Origin: Paenibacillus periandrae | GTDB lineage: Bacteria; Bacillota; Bacilli; Paenibacillales; NBRC-103111 | Assembly: GCF_022458865.1 (NCBI RefSeq) | Contig: NZ_JAJNMU010000045.1 | Span: forward strand, 1-44,423 | Reading direction: 5' to 3' | DNA length: 44,423 nucleotides | Shown: positions 31,812 through 40,380 of the stretch, piece after piece | How positions within the stretch are numbered: the stretch's first letter is position 1 | Layout of the letters: each line of letters opens with the position of its first letter | Made by a program: the position numbers and the translations under genes | The notes under the pieces: model-generated | Told to the model about the DNA's origin: nothing | Databases searched by the model: none | The model's input: the letters and a program-made list of their open reading frames with translations, nothing else

Positions 31812-32759
31812 CTAAGACAAGTCGACGCCGGAGACCTTGACGACGGCTTGCCACGCGGCTTCCTGGTTGGCGCGATCGTGGAGGTGGGGCTCGAGCTGCA
31901 CCTCGATTGGGCCTGAGAACTTCCCTTTGGCCGAGGCGAAGAATTGCCCTGAGACGTCGGTTCCGAACTCCGACGCCTGGATGTAGCGACTGGCCGCGGT
32001 CTCCGGCGTCTGGTTCATGCCGGGAATGAGGTTCACGATTGGGATAAATACATACTTCAACAGAGGGCTAGCGCTTCGCTTCACGTTGGTGGCGGTCGCC
32101 CCACCGGGCGATACAGCGTACACAGCCATGCCGGACGGCAGCCGGCGCGCCAACGCCGCGACCCACCAAGCGATGATCAGCTTCGCGTCGGCATACGCAT
32201 TGTTGGGCACGTACTTCACGTTCGGCCCGTTGCGAATCAGGGCTTCAACAGCGGCGGTTCGGTCGCCTTGATGGTATTTGGCCGCGAAGGCGGGCAGGTC
32301 GGTGTATTTGAACATGGGCACGCCCCCTCGGGCAGGCTCCGCGCCGGCGATAACAATCCGCGCGTCGGGACTTAGCAAGTTGGCATTGAGCAACTCGACA
32401 GTCAGTTCATGATGACCAATGAGCGGGGCCTGAGATGCCTCGATGCCCGTCGCGGTAATCTCGCGCTGCTTGAAGGGAACCAGCCCCGCATTGAGCAGCA
32501 AGAAATCAACCGGCCGACCTCGTTTGACCAGCTCGGCGAGGGCGGATTGAACGCTGGTCGGTGCGTCCAGATCCAGCTCCAGCGGAGTGAAAACCTGTGT
32601 CTTGGTCTCAGCCGCGAGTTGAGCGGCCGCTTCTTGAACCCGGGCCAGGCTGCGCCCGGTGACGATGACCTGGCGGTAGCCCTCGATGGCGAGCTTGCGG
32701 GCTGCCGCATAACCGAGCCCGGAGGTGGCGCCTGTGACGAGTGCGATCGAATGTTCCAT
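31812..32759 (-). CDS. Short-chain dehydrogenase/reductase (SDR)
   Basis: A 315-residue NAD(P)-dependent oxidoreductase. TGATSGLG (residues 9-16) is the cofactor glycine motif, LDLDAPTS follows, LLLNAGLVP is the NAG motif, and YADAK supplies the catalytic Tyr-Lys. The layout resembles the retinol dehydrogenase/WWOX-like SDRs. Base composition is markedly GC-richer than the neighbourhood, with GC-ending codons, suggesting acquisition from a high-GC donor. It diverges from a TetR gene, with two operators between them, and is probably induced by that regulator's ligand. The ATG at 32759 follows AAGGAGAAT. Confidence 0.85.
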   Translation of the reverse strand: MEHSIALVTGATSGLGYAAARKLAIEGYRQVIVTGRSLARVQEAAAQLAAETKTQVFTPLELDLDAPTSVQSALAELVKRGRPVDFLLLNAGLVPFKQREITATGIEASQAPLIGHHELTVELLNANLLSPDARIVIAGAEPARGGVPMFKYTDLPAFAAKYHQGDRTAAVEALIRNGPNVKYVPNNAYADAKLIIAWWVAALARRLPSGMAVYAVSPGGATATNVKRSASPLLKYVFIPIVNLIPGMNQTPETAASRYIQASEFGTDVSGQFFASAKGKFSGPIEVQLEPHLHDRANQEAAWQAVVKVSGVDLS

Positions 32760-32820
32760 GTGTATTCTCCTTCTGAGGTTAGGGTTGCTTTGCTGATTTT
32801 GAACTGTGTGTGATGCAAAA

Positions 32821-32864
32821 TGGACTACTTAGTCCATAGTAACATTAATGGACCCAATAGTCCA
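32821..32864. promoter_or_regulatory. Twin operators between SDR and TetR genes
   Basis: TGGACTACTTAGTCCA (32821-32836) is a perfect 7+7 dyad. TGGACCCAATAGTCCA (32849-32864) is an imperfect second copy 28 bases on. The second overlaps the -35 region of a promoter with TATAAT at 32873-32878 directed at the TetR gene, so autorepression and repression of the SDR gene are expected. Confidence 0.75.
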
Positions 32865-32956
32865 GTGCATGGTATAATACTGTTGAAAATCGTGCTATAC
32901 TTTCAGGATAGGAGATTACTGCAACAAGAATGAGAAAGGAAGAGGGAAGAAAGCTT

Positions 32957-33616
32957 ATGCCAAACAACGGGTCTTTAACTTCACGCGGGCAGAACAGTAG
33001 AGAGCGTATTCTGAATCAGGCAGCCCAACTTGTTTACGAAAAAGGCGTCCGGGGTACCAGTATGGACGATATGAGGGTCGCAGCTTCTGTCAGTAAAAGC
33101 CAGCTCTATCACTATTTTGCTAATAAGGAAGAATTGGTCCTGGCGGTTATTGAGCGGCAAACCGTCAATGTGCTGGGTGCGCAACTGCCTCTCCTGGAAC
33201 ATCTGGACACCTGGGAAAACCTGGAGAAATGGAGAACGACGATTATAGACTTAAAGGAAAGCAGCGAGAGCTTGGGAGGATGCCCGCTCGGTTCACTGGC
33301 TAGCGAACTAGCCGACCAGGACGAGACAGCCAGGGTGGCCCTGGTGCATTCTTTTGATGAATGGGAGCAGTACTTTATTGATGGATTTAGCAAGATGAAA
33401 GAGCGGGGTGATCTTCGGGCCGAGACTGACCCGGCTGAACTAGCTTGTGCAGTTATAACCAGTCTACAGGGAGGGCAGCTCTTAACCAAGACCCGCAAAT
33501 CGACCCGTCCTTTCAAAATTGCCCTTCAAACGGCCTACGCTTATGTATTTTCATTTGCGACCAACCCGCAGGACGTGGAAATGGCAAAAAAGGGACGGAG
33601 CCAAGCTAACCCATAA
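32957..33616 (+). CDS. TetR-family regulator, LmrA/YxaF-like
   Basis: A 219-residue repressor with the TetR HTH at about residues 12-58 (RERILNQAAQLVYEKG, then SVSKSQLYHYFANKEEL) and a C-terminal domain of the LmrA/YxaF type, recognised by GGCPLGSLASELADQDE. The ATG at 32957 gives the usual short N-terminal arm; ATG 32930 is in frame upstream. Faces the SDR gene across twin TGGAC-type operators. Relatives control drug or aromatic-compound responses; the inducer here is unknown. Confidence 0.86.
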   Translation: MPNNGSLTSRGQNSRERILNQAAQLVYEKGVRGTSMDDMRVAASVSKSQLYHYFANKEELVLAVIERQTVNVLGAQLPLLEHLDTWENLEKWRTTIIDLKESSESLGGCPLGSLASELADQDETARVALVHSFDEWEQYFIDGFSKMKERGDLRAETDPAELACAVITSLQGGQLLTKTRKSTRPFKIALQTAYAYVFSFATNPQDVEMAKKGRSQANP

Positions 33617-34421
33617 AACGGTACTCTCTCAAGCGAGTTGCCAAAACCCTATAGTAATCGACAAAGGTTAGGTCTGTCCCGTTGTTTTAGCCCAAATTTA
33701 GGTGTCAGAACCTCTTAAAACTCCGATTGCGGCACCATAGTCAAACGTGAGAGTAAAGATGGCTTTTTTCATAATAGTGTCCGTTCTGTTACTTCCTTGT
33801 GAGCGCTTCTTTGTTCAAGTGTAAGACCATCTAGTAGCCTACGCAATTCACGAAAACTTATGCACATTGGTGCCTTATTCTCAACAAGTCATTGAAATCT
33901 TTCCCGTTCTGCGTTAACGGGAACGTTAGTTTAATGATACCAGCGGCAGTCTAAGACTTTATTTTTCAGTCTTGGTCCGCCGCTGTCTCATTTTAAAAAT
34001 CAGTCTAAAACTTATTTTTCAAAAGCTGACGATTATCCAATTCAAAAGCAGGAAGCCCTCTTTTGTATACCGATGTCCCTGACTTCTTGCCACAACGAGA
34101 AGGTTACAGGGAGTTTATCAAAGGTTTATCAAAACAGAGTATTATTTGGTTAAAATTACTTATTTAAGAGTACATTAACATAATACGCAATCAAGGAAAT
34201 GCCGATGGCTGAGTAATAGAAGCCCATCAATTACAATTGCCCAATCCGCTTATATGGTTGATTCGGGTGATACATTCTGTTTTGAATGAACAATTCAATT
34301 TATTTGATCAATAGGATATATTTATAAGTATACGTTGGTACGCTTGTTTACCCGGACTAATAGTCTGAATTCATATAATCTGGTTCGACAAAAAGAAGAC
34401 GTACAAGCAGGAGGAACAAAG
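33617..34421. other. Gene-poor stretch with fragments and a hairpin
   Basis: I see no intact gene in these 805 bases. On the minus strand a short fragment reads SFRELRRLLDGLTLEQR (about 33,790-33,880), followed by a 24-codon frame starting MKKAIFTLTFDYGAA (33,763 down to 33,689). A hairpin joining AGCGGC and GCCGCT with AAGAC/GTCTT lies at about 33,942-33,987. The rest is AT-rich. Confidence 0.4.
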
Positions 34422-34725
34422 TTGAGACGACTCAATGTGTGTTTGATTTTAGGCATGCTGTTCCCAAGCGCTATATCGTGAATGTCGTGAAGAACTTGGA
34501 ATAGAAGTTCAGAATGTGGTTTTAACGGGATTTTATTATCATAGTAGACTCAATGCACAAGTTGGAATATTTCGCTGTTCCATTCCAAATGATGAAGAAA
34601 TAATACTTAGTTCTGAACATTCTGAATATAAATGGATGCATTTATCGGAATTAAGTGAGGTTCAACGAATAAGGGCATTAGACGCAATGGAGTATCAAGT
34701 ACAAGTAGCAAGCCGCACTTTTTAA
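34422..34725 (+). pseudogene. Nudix hydrolase with an internal deletion
   Basis: The TTG at 34422, behind AGGAGGAAC, opens MRRLNVCLILG, the first strand of a Nudix protein, and is terminated after 19 codons. In another frame the protein resumes inside the Nudix box (ALYRECREELGIEV) and continues without interruption (VVLTGFYYHSRLNAQVGIF, SSEHSEYKWMHLSEL) to the stop at 34725. The missing part is the segment holding the start of the Nudix box (GGG...GE). Catalysis is therefore lost. Substrate unknown. Confidence 0.7.
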
Positions 34726-34870
34726 CTGCCCAAATTTATCATCGCGCTAGGGGTAACGATAGTTCAACTCCGAAGGGCTGCCGCGCGATAGCCCCTTCGC
34801 TCAGCTAAGGGCAGTAGAGTGAAATAAAATCAAGTAAGGATTGTTCTTTTTTGGAGAGGGAACTGTAACT

Positions 34871-35091
34871 ATGAATTATAATATTTTATCATTTGAAGAT
34901 CTGTTGGAGCTTTGTAAACAAAAATACTTAGAGCTAAGGAGTCGAATCACTTACATATGGCAATATATCAAAAGAATTTATACTTTTCTCTTTACAAGTT
35001 TGGAGTAACTCAAAAAAGTCTAATCGATAAACTAGAGCTACGGAATGAGTATGAACTTTATAGAAACCTACAAAAGAAATCAGCCGACTGA
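34871..35091 (+). pseudogene. Small broken gene, not recognised
   Basis: Two overlapping short frames: 34871-35008 (MNYNILSFEDLLELCKQKYL..., 45 residues, behind GGAGAGGG) and 34957-35091 (MAIYQKNLYFSLYKFG..., 44 residues, ending KKSAD). They look like the two halves of one ~75-residue helical protein separated by a frameshift near 34,950. No family recognised. Confidence 0.35.
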
Positions 35092-35142
35092 TTCGCGATT
35101 TTCTATAGTTTCGGTCCGGATTACATTCCCCTTAACATTAGC

Positions 35143-36873
35143 TCAGTCCAACTCTGCGCGAGTGAACAGATCGTGAATAAGCACCTCATCCTCACAGGCA
35201 GATTTGAACGCCCATGCGAACTGTTCTACAGCGGCTCCATTACTCGAGTGGGCACAGAACATATCTGCTTCCGGGTCAAAATGAATCGTGTTCGCGAGCT
35301 CCGGCATCCGCTCATTCAAAAACACCGCCGCCAGTGAAGCCCAATCGTAACCGTTGCCTTCGAACCCCTCCTCCGCCCGGGTGTCGAATAGCTCGGTCAA
35401 ATAGCTACCGACCGTCAGAATGACAGATTTGCCGCCATTATTCTGTTCCACGAGGATAAAGGGGGCCACATCCTTTGTTTCTCCTGCAGCTGCCAGTGCC
35501 TGTGCAGCTTCCGCTGAAAGCTTTGCTATCACCGCACTGCGTGCCTCGTCCGTGAAGCGGAGGACTCCGTTCTCCTGAACGATAAGGCCTTCCCCGATCC
35601 GCCCATCCAGCCAATCGCTGATGAAGCCGGGAGCGTACCCTCCTTGGCCGAATTCGCCGCCGAAAGCGATCATTTGATCATAGGTATCCAGATACTGCTG
35701 ACGGCTGGTAATCGGGTAAGCATTGGTGTATAGCCAGAACTGCACATCGTACATGAGATGAGACCGCTCATCCGCATGAAATGAGAAATGGCTCTTCTCC
35801 TGGACGATCCGGGTACAGACGCTGCGTATTTTGGACTCCAGCCCTTCCACCTCAGAGGCCTGACCGCAGAGTTCCGTGAGCAGTGGAGAGAATTTTCCTT
35901 CAGCCACTTTGCGAAGATCGTTCTCTTTATCTTCTTCAGAAGTGTCGTAATCCTCATCATTCACCAGACCGCGGATGAACGTCTCGAAGTCCGGTGCCAA
36001 GAATGTTATCTCGTAATCATCTTCCTGATCGACATGGATGACTTCAGGTTCGCCGTCCTTCCCACAGTGACGGTAATCCAGCATCACGACATCGTGCCCT
36101 GCCGAAGGGCAGTCACAGATTACCACGCCGATATCCGGATAGCCCCACTCTTCGATCATGAACGGACTTCCGAGATCACCGCAGATAGAGTAGCTTTTGT
36201 CGCGTCCGATCCCCATAATTCCCGTTATAGCAATATGATCCTCAGCCCAAGAGGTAGCTTCATCTGTCGGAAAGGATGTATGATGGGGAACGCCCCCGTT
36301 CTGATGCTTCATCAGAGCGATATAGGCTGCTGGTAGCTTGTAGCCGAGTTCTTCTTCTACAGAAGAAATCAGCTCATCCGTAGGTGGGTCAGAGACATAT
36401 TGTTCTCTGGCATAGCTACTGTCTTCCCAGAAACTGTCGAGATCCATACCTTCAAAAGGGATCGCTCCCGGGCCTTTCTGTTGTTTACTGAGTCTGAACC
36501 GGGATTCAGCCTTTTGTTGTTTTTGCCATTTGCTATGGCTCCAGTCTAGCAATCTAGCTGAATGCTGATCGCCAGGATCCAGCTCCAGCGCGGTGCTTAG
36601 CACACTTGCCGCTTCCTCATACCGCTTAATATAATAATAGGAATAGCCTACGCGAAAATACCACAACGGATCATTTTTTCCCTGCTCAGCAATAAAAGCA
36701 AACTGTTCCAGTGCTTTTTCATACAAACCCAGATTGTTATAAGCCCGACCCATGCTGCTGATCATGTCATAATCCCTATCCTCTGGAGGAATCTTCATCA
36801 GAGTGTCTACGATCTGCTGGTGTTCATTATCTTCGTGCCATTTCATTATCTGTGCGCTTAGCTCTTGTTCCAT
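35143..36873 (-). CDS. Multidomain TPR-SUKH-Imm51 immunity-like protein
   Basis: A 576-residue soluble protein. Residues ~30-115 form TPR-type helical repeats (AYNNLGLYEKALEQF, YYYIKRYEEAASVLSTALELDPGD). Residues ~165-310 match a SUKH/SMI1-KNR4 domain (ISSVEEELGYKLPAAYIALMKHQNGG, then FLAPDFETFIRGLV). The last ~105 match Imm51 (FILVEQNNGGKSVIL, GNGYDWASLAAVFL, TIHFDPEADMFCAHS). SUKH and Imm51 are both immunity families of polymorphic toxin systems, so this resembles a polyimmunity protein. No toxin gene is adjacent. The ATG at 36873 and the frame appear intact. It may protect against imported effectors or, in these bacteria, have a housekeeping role. Confidence 0.8.
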   Translation of the reverse strand: MEQELSAQIMKWHEDNEHQQIVDTLMKIPPEDRDYDMISSMGRAYNNLGLYEKALEQFAFIAEQGKNDPLWYFRVGYSYYYIKRYEEAASVLSTALELDPGDQHSARLLDWSHSKWQKQQKAESRFRLSKQQKGPGAIPFEGMDLDSFWEDSSYAREQYVSDPPTDELISSVEEELGYKLPAAYIALMKHQNGGVPHHTSFPTDEATSWAEDHIAITGIMGIGRDKSYSICGDLGSPFMIEEWGYPDIGVVICDCPSAGHDVVMLDYRHCGKDGEPEVIHVDQEDDYEITFLAPDFETFIRGLVNDEDYDTSEEDKENDLRKVAEGKFSPLLTELCGQASEVEGLESKIRSVCTRIVQEKSHFSFHADERSHLMYDVQFWLYTNAYPITSRQQYLDTYDQMIAFGGEFGQGGYAPGFISDWLDGRIGEGLIVQENGVLRFTDEARSAVIAKLSAEAAQALAAAGETKDVAPFILVEQNNGGKSVILTVGSYLTELFDTRAEEGFEGNGYDWASLAAVFLNERMPELANTIHFDPEADMFCAHSSNGAAVEQFAWAFKSACEDEVLIHDLFTRAELD

Positions 36874-36984
36874 CGTTGCCGCCTGCCTCCCAAGTGAAAA
36901 TATGATTTTTTCTATTTTACCAGAGAGAAGGCTGAATGGAAATGTTTACCGTCATTACGCGCAGAACCTCCAGGGCATAGCTCT

Positions 36985-37201
36985 GGTGGTTTCAGCATTA
37001 TCGGTTCTATCTGTCCTGAGTGCCCTAAAAAAGGCGGGTATTATTCATATTTGATTCAGCTAACGAAGAAGTACGACAAGTTCTGCTATAAGCACCACAT
37101 AGTGCGAAAAGCAGGAGATTACACGAGTAATCTCAACTTTACGACCGAGGATGGGAATGACGGAACCAAGTATCCTGAAACCATCCCGCCAATACTCCTG
37201 C
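36985..37201 (+). pseudogene. Zinc-ribbon protein fragment interrupted by a group II intron
   Basis: The frame reads IIGSICPECPKKGGYYSYL and LTKKYDKFCYKHHIVRKAGDY, a CxxC zinc-ribbon pattern with a later Cys/His group, then continues until the presumed 5' end of the intron at 37202. No start is clear and no continuation is found after the intron remnant, so it is a 5' exon fragment of an unknown small protein. Confidence 0.4.
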
Positions 37202-39233
37202 GTGTGTCATGTTTAACAGAACATGAGGTGTGAAGTACAGGTAGATTCGACAGAACGAAGGCTAGAGCCATTTCGAGAAAAAAAAGGTATGTCAATGGAT
37301 ATGTCGCGCGGCTGAGAAACTGGATATGGTGAGAATGCTCGCACAGAAGCGAACTGACGAACTTCCGAATGTACAGGTCTAAAGTTAGAGCATATGGAAA
37401 CATATGTACCATCATACGATGGGGTGAGTGGCGTAAAGTAAAACTTTCTTCTATGAAATACGCTATGCCGAACTATGGCGGCATCGATCTCACAGGCTTA
37501 GAGGGAGCACCTAAGTCCAGAAAAGATAGCTAGGCTGTAAGGGACTTGGAAAGCAAGGGACGCTGCAAGAAGGGCTGTTACCCGAAACGGTTGCTATAAG
37601 GCACTGGCCGAAATGCATTTATCCTTGTGAGGGTAGGGGCACGACTGACGAAGCCTCTGTAATTGAGGTGGAGGAATAGCCCCAAGTCTAACTGAAAAGA
37701 AAGATCATTTTCCATACGTGAATTGCACCGATCAGGTAGGAATGTGGGGACGTCGCTTCGTCAAGGAGGGATGCCACAGTGCAAGCTTTACGAAATTGGG
37801 AGTATTACGGCATGACGGAAGCCTTTACAGATTTGCACGAAAGATCAGCAAGCAAAGAAACCTTCTCACATCTGTATGAGATCGTCACATCCAGAGAAAA
37901 TATATGGCTGGCTTACCGTACGATGAAGTCCAATAAAGGATCAAAGACACCAGGAACAGATGGACTAACCATCAAAGACATTGAACAACTACCCGAATAC
38001 GAACTAGTGAGTGAAATCCAAAACAAACTGCAAAACTATCGCCCCAAGAATGTCAGACGGAAGCTTATCGAGAAAGATAACGGTAAAATGAGACCGCTTG
38101 GCATCCCATGCATCCTCGACCGCATCATTCAACAGTGCTTCAAGCAAGTCCTTGAGCCCATAGCTGAAGCCCAGTTTTACAACCATAGCTATGGCTACAG
38201 ACCCCTTCGATCAACACACCATGCCATGGCAAGAGTCCAATTTCTCATTAATCAGGCGTCGATGCATTATGTAGTAGACATCGACATTTTGGGTTTCTTC
38301 GACAACGTCAACCATACCTTGCTCGTGAAGCAACTTTGGAACATGGGTATCCAAGATAGAAGGGTTCTAGCATGCATCTCTAAAATGCTAAAAGCTGAAA
38401 TCGAGGGGGAAGGAATACCTTCAAAAGGTGTACCACAAGGCGGTTTACTGTCAACACTGCTCTCGAATATTGTACTAAATGACCTAGATCACTGGGTTGC
38501 AGGTCAATGGGAACTCTTTCCGCTGAGAAAACCTTTCAAATCAAGAACTGGCGAAAGGGCTGCGAAAATACGGTCAAGTTTGAAAGAAGGCTATCTGGTG
38601 CGTTACGCCGACGACTTCAAAATCATTTGTTGAGATTGGAGATCGGCCCAGAGGTGGTATCATGCGGTAATTCTGTATCTCAAAGATCGCCTGAAACTCG
38701 ATGTCTCTCCGGAGAAATCGCAAATCATTAATCTGCGAAAACGAGAGTCGGAATTCCTTGGGTTTACAATCCGAGCGAACAGGAAGGGTCAAAAGCGAGT
38801 AGCCCACACAGGAATTAAAGCGAACAAAAGGCAGAAAATTAAAGCCGAGGTTAAGAAACACATCCTCAGAATGAGGACTTCTCCAACGGCTCTAAACGCT
38901 GCACGCTTCAACAGTTTTGTATTAGGAATTCACAATTACTTCAATCGGGCAACACATGTTAGTGTTGCGTTCTCACGTCTTGCCTACGATCTGCGAGCTT
39001 TCATGTACAATCGTCTCAAACAAATCGGGAAATACGAACATCCTGCAAACCCACCGCCAACGTACAGTAAATTTTACAGCTTGGGTTACAGGACATTTAA
39101 AGTAGCTGATGTTTATTTGTATCCTCTAGCCAATGTGAAAACAAAGAATACGATGGGCTTTAGTCAAGGTCTTTCGCTCTTTACCAAAGAAGGCAGAGAA
39201 CAAATATACAAAAAGATTCGACCAGACTTACAA
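37202..39233 (+). mobile_element. Group II intron, 3'-truncated
   Basis: The 5' end is placed at GTGTG (37202), about 575 bases before the reverse transcriptase start, the usual distance for domains I-III. The ~570-base leader is rich in potential helices and in purine-rich internal loops typical of intron RNA. The encoded RT identifies the element. The 3' part, including the rest of domain IV and the catalytic domains V and VI, is missing: intron-like coding stops near 39233 where an unrelated minus-strand fragment begins. It cannot splice. Confidence 0.7.
37779..39233 (+). pseudogene. ltrA: Group II intron reverse transcriptase/maturase (LtrA-type), nonsense mutation and truncated
   Basis: GTG at 37779 behind AAGGAGGG. 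RT domains are readable: SNKGSKTPGTDGLT (domain 0/1), RPLGIPCILDRIIQQ, YGYRPLRSTHHAM, VDIDILGFFDNV with catalytic Asp, GVPQGGLLS and YADDFKIIC. A TGA at 38631-38633 follows IIC, where the family has Arg (CGA to TGA would explain it). The frame continues in phase with the maturase domain (LKLDVSPEKSQIINL, SEFLGFTIR, KIGKYEHP-like block) to about 39233. The C-terminal HNH endonuclease domain is missing. It was evidently an intact mobile intron before decay. Confidence 0.88.
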
Positions 39234-39786
39234 AGTTTAGGAAATTCTAAACTTTGTACAAAACTCTTTGTTTTGCGGAGATTTTTTTTTAGCACAATTG
39301 TGTCATTTCTGGGATAGTGCTTTGAATTTCCACTTATCAATTGGCTGATAAACCATTGTTCTGATATAAAAGATTTCGATAACTCAGTATCAATTGTCCA
39401 TATCATTTTAATGATGATATCTGATAAGCCAACAACATCAAATAGATCAAGATTAATTTTATCTCCAATATTCATAGCACTAATGTTAAATAATTGTCTT
39501 ACATTAAGATCTGTGGGAACTGTAATTAAGCTTGAAAATAGATTAATATTGTCGTAAAGTTCAGTGCTACACAAGCCTGCATTATGGATTATGCAGTTTC
39601 TTATCTCCTTAAATACCCTGTAACACAATAACTGGTTATTAAATTTATTCAATGAGTATCTTCTATTACTTGATAAGTTGTCATAAAATGCCTCTTTTAG
39701 CAATATTGATTCTCTAGAATTTGCTATACTAATTAAAACTCTGTGTCTCCCAGTGCTATCGTAAAACTGGAGTCCTTTATACGGCT
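39234..39786 (-). pseudogene. Truncated gene with a HEPN-like Rx4H motif
   Basis: About 180 codons open on the minus strand, without a start codon at the upstream end and running into antisense intron sequence downstream. The protein is helical and AT-rich. It contains FKEIRNCIIHNAG, an R-x4-H pattern with hydrophobic surroundings as found in HEPN ribonucleases and HEPN-like proteins of toxin and defence systems. Both ends are lost, so the assignment is tentative and the product inactive. Confidence 0.45.
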
Positions 39787-39794
39787 AATCGGAC

Positions 39795-39976
39795 AATGTT
39801 CTTGTCAGTTATCGGGTAATGTTCTTGTCATCCGACATCATCCGACAACTGTCGGGTGACAAGAACATTGGCCCATTAATTGCCGCGTAAATCGCGGCTT
39901 TTGTTTTTTATGAGTACAAGTTCTTGTCAATTCTTCGTGACAAGAACTTGTACTCATTCCCGAAATTGACAAGAAC
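39795..39976. repeat. Six copies of TGACAAGAAC arranged in two large hairpins
   Basis: TGACAAGAAC or its complement occurs at 39798-39807, 39821-39830, 39857-39866, 39920-39929, 39938-39947 and 39967-39976. Copies 2/3 lie in 20-nt arms (39818-39837 with 39850-39869, one mismatch). Copies 4/5 lie in perfect 20 bp arms (39910-39929 with 39938-39957, loop of 8). This looks like clustered transposase-binding ends, as in IS21-like elements, but no transposase gene is present. The rest of 39977-40260 shows nothing. Confidence 0.75.
39882..39909 (+). terminator. Rho-independent terminator within the repeat cluster
   Basis: GCCGCG (39882-39887) pairs with CGCGGC (39893-39898) around TAAAT, followed by TTTTGTTTTTT. 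A compact, classical terminator shape. Confidence 0.7.
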
Positions 39977-40260
39977 ATATGCCCATTCCCGACAAGACAA
40001 CTGAACCAAGCGTATGATAAATGGAAAGGCAGGCACCACTATTGGGATTAAATAAAGGTGACACTCATAGGAGCCTCCCCCAATTATCGAATCTGTTTGC
40101 GTTGCTCAATGGGCCATTAAGCGTAAGGCCTAGGTGATGCAGTGTGCATGGATCGTTTAAAATGACTATAACAGTTATTAATTAGACCGATGAATTTTGC
40201 AATCGAACTTCGTCTAAAATAATGAGAATAAAAAACAATAATCGAGTGAGGTCATTCAAA

Positions 40261-40380
40261 ATGGAAACTAGTAATCAAAAAACAAGAGTAACGCTTCAAA
40301 GACATGGCATTCGCCAAGATCGGAAAATGATCTGCGGGTTGTCAGTTAGTACTCCAGATTTAGGAGGAACTCAATTATGA
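40261..40380 (+). CDS. Short frame upstream of the DHFR-like gene
   Basis: A 39-codon frame from ATG 40261, whose stop overlaps the ATG of the next gene as ATGA, suggesting translational coupling. Its ribosome binding site is weak (GAGTGAGG) and the sequence matches nothing I know; it may be a leader peptide or chance. Confidence 0.3.
   Translation: METSNQKTRVTLQRHGIRQDRKMICGLSVSTPDLGGTQL

Noticed and set aside
31576..31854. 92-codon minus-strand frame overlapping the SDR remnant
   Set aside because: It is out of phase with the recognisable SDR start (MERYEAKRAVIIGGTSGIG) and has Arg/Ser-rich shadow composition.
38631..38633. In-phase TGA codons (also at 31139) as possible recoding or readthrough sites
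   Set aside because: Both occur in mobile-element genes with other disabling lesions, while intact genes in the window use TGA as a normal stop. No selenocysteine-type context is evident.
39795..39976. A short CRISPR array
   Set aside because: The repeats are only 10 bases, occur in both orientations with unequal spacing, and form hairpins; no cas genes are present.
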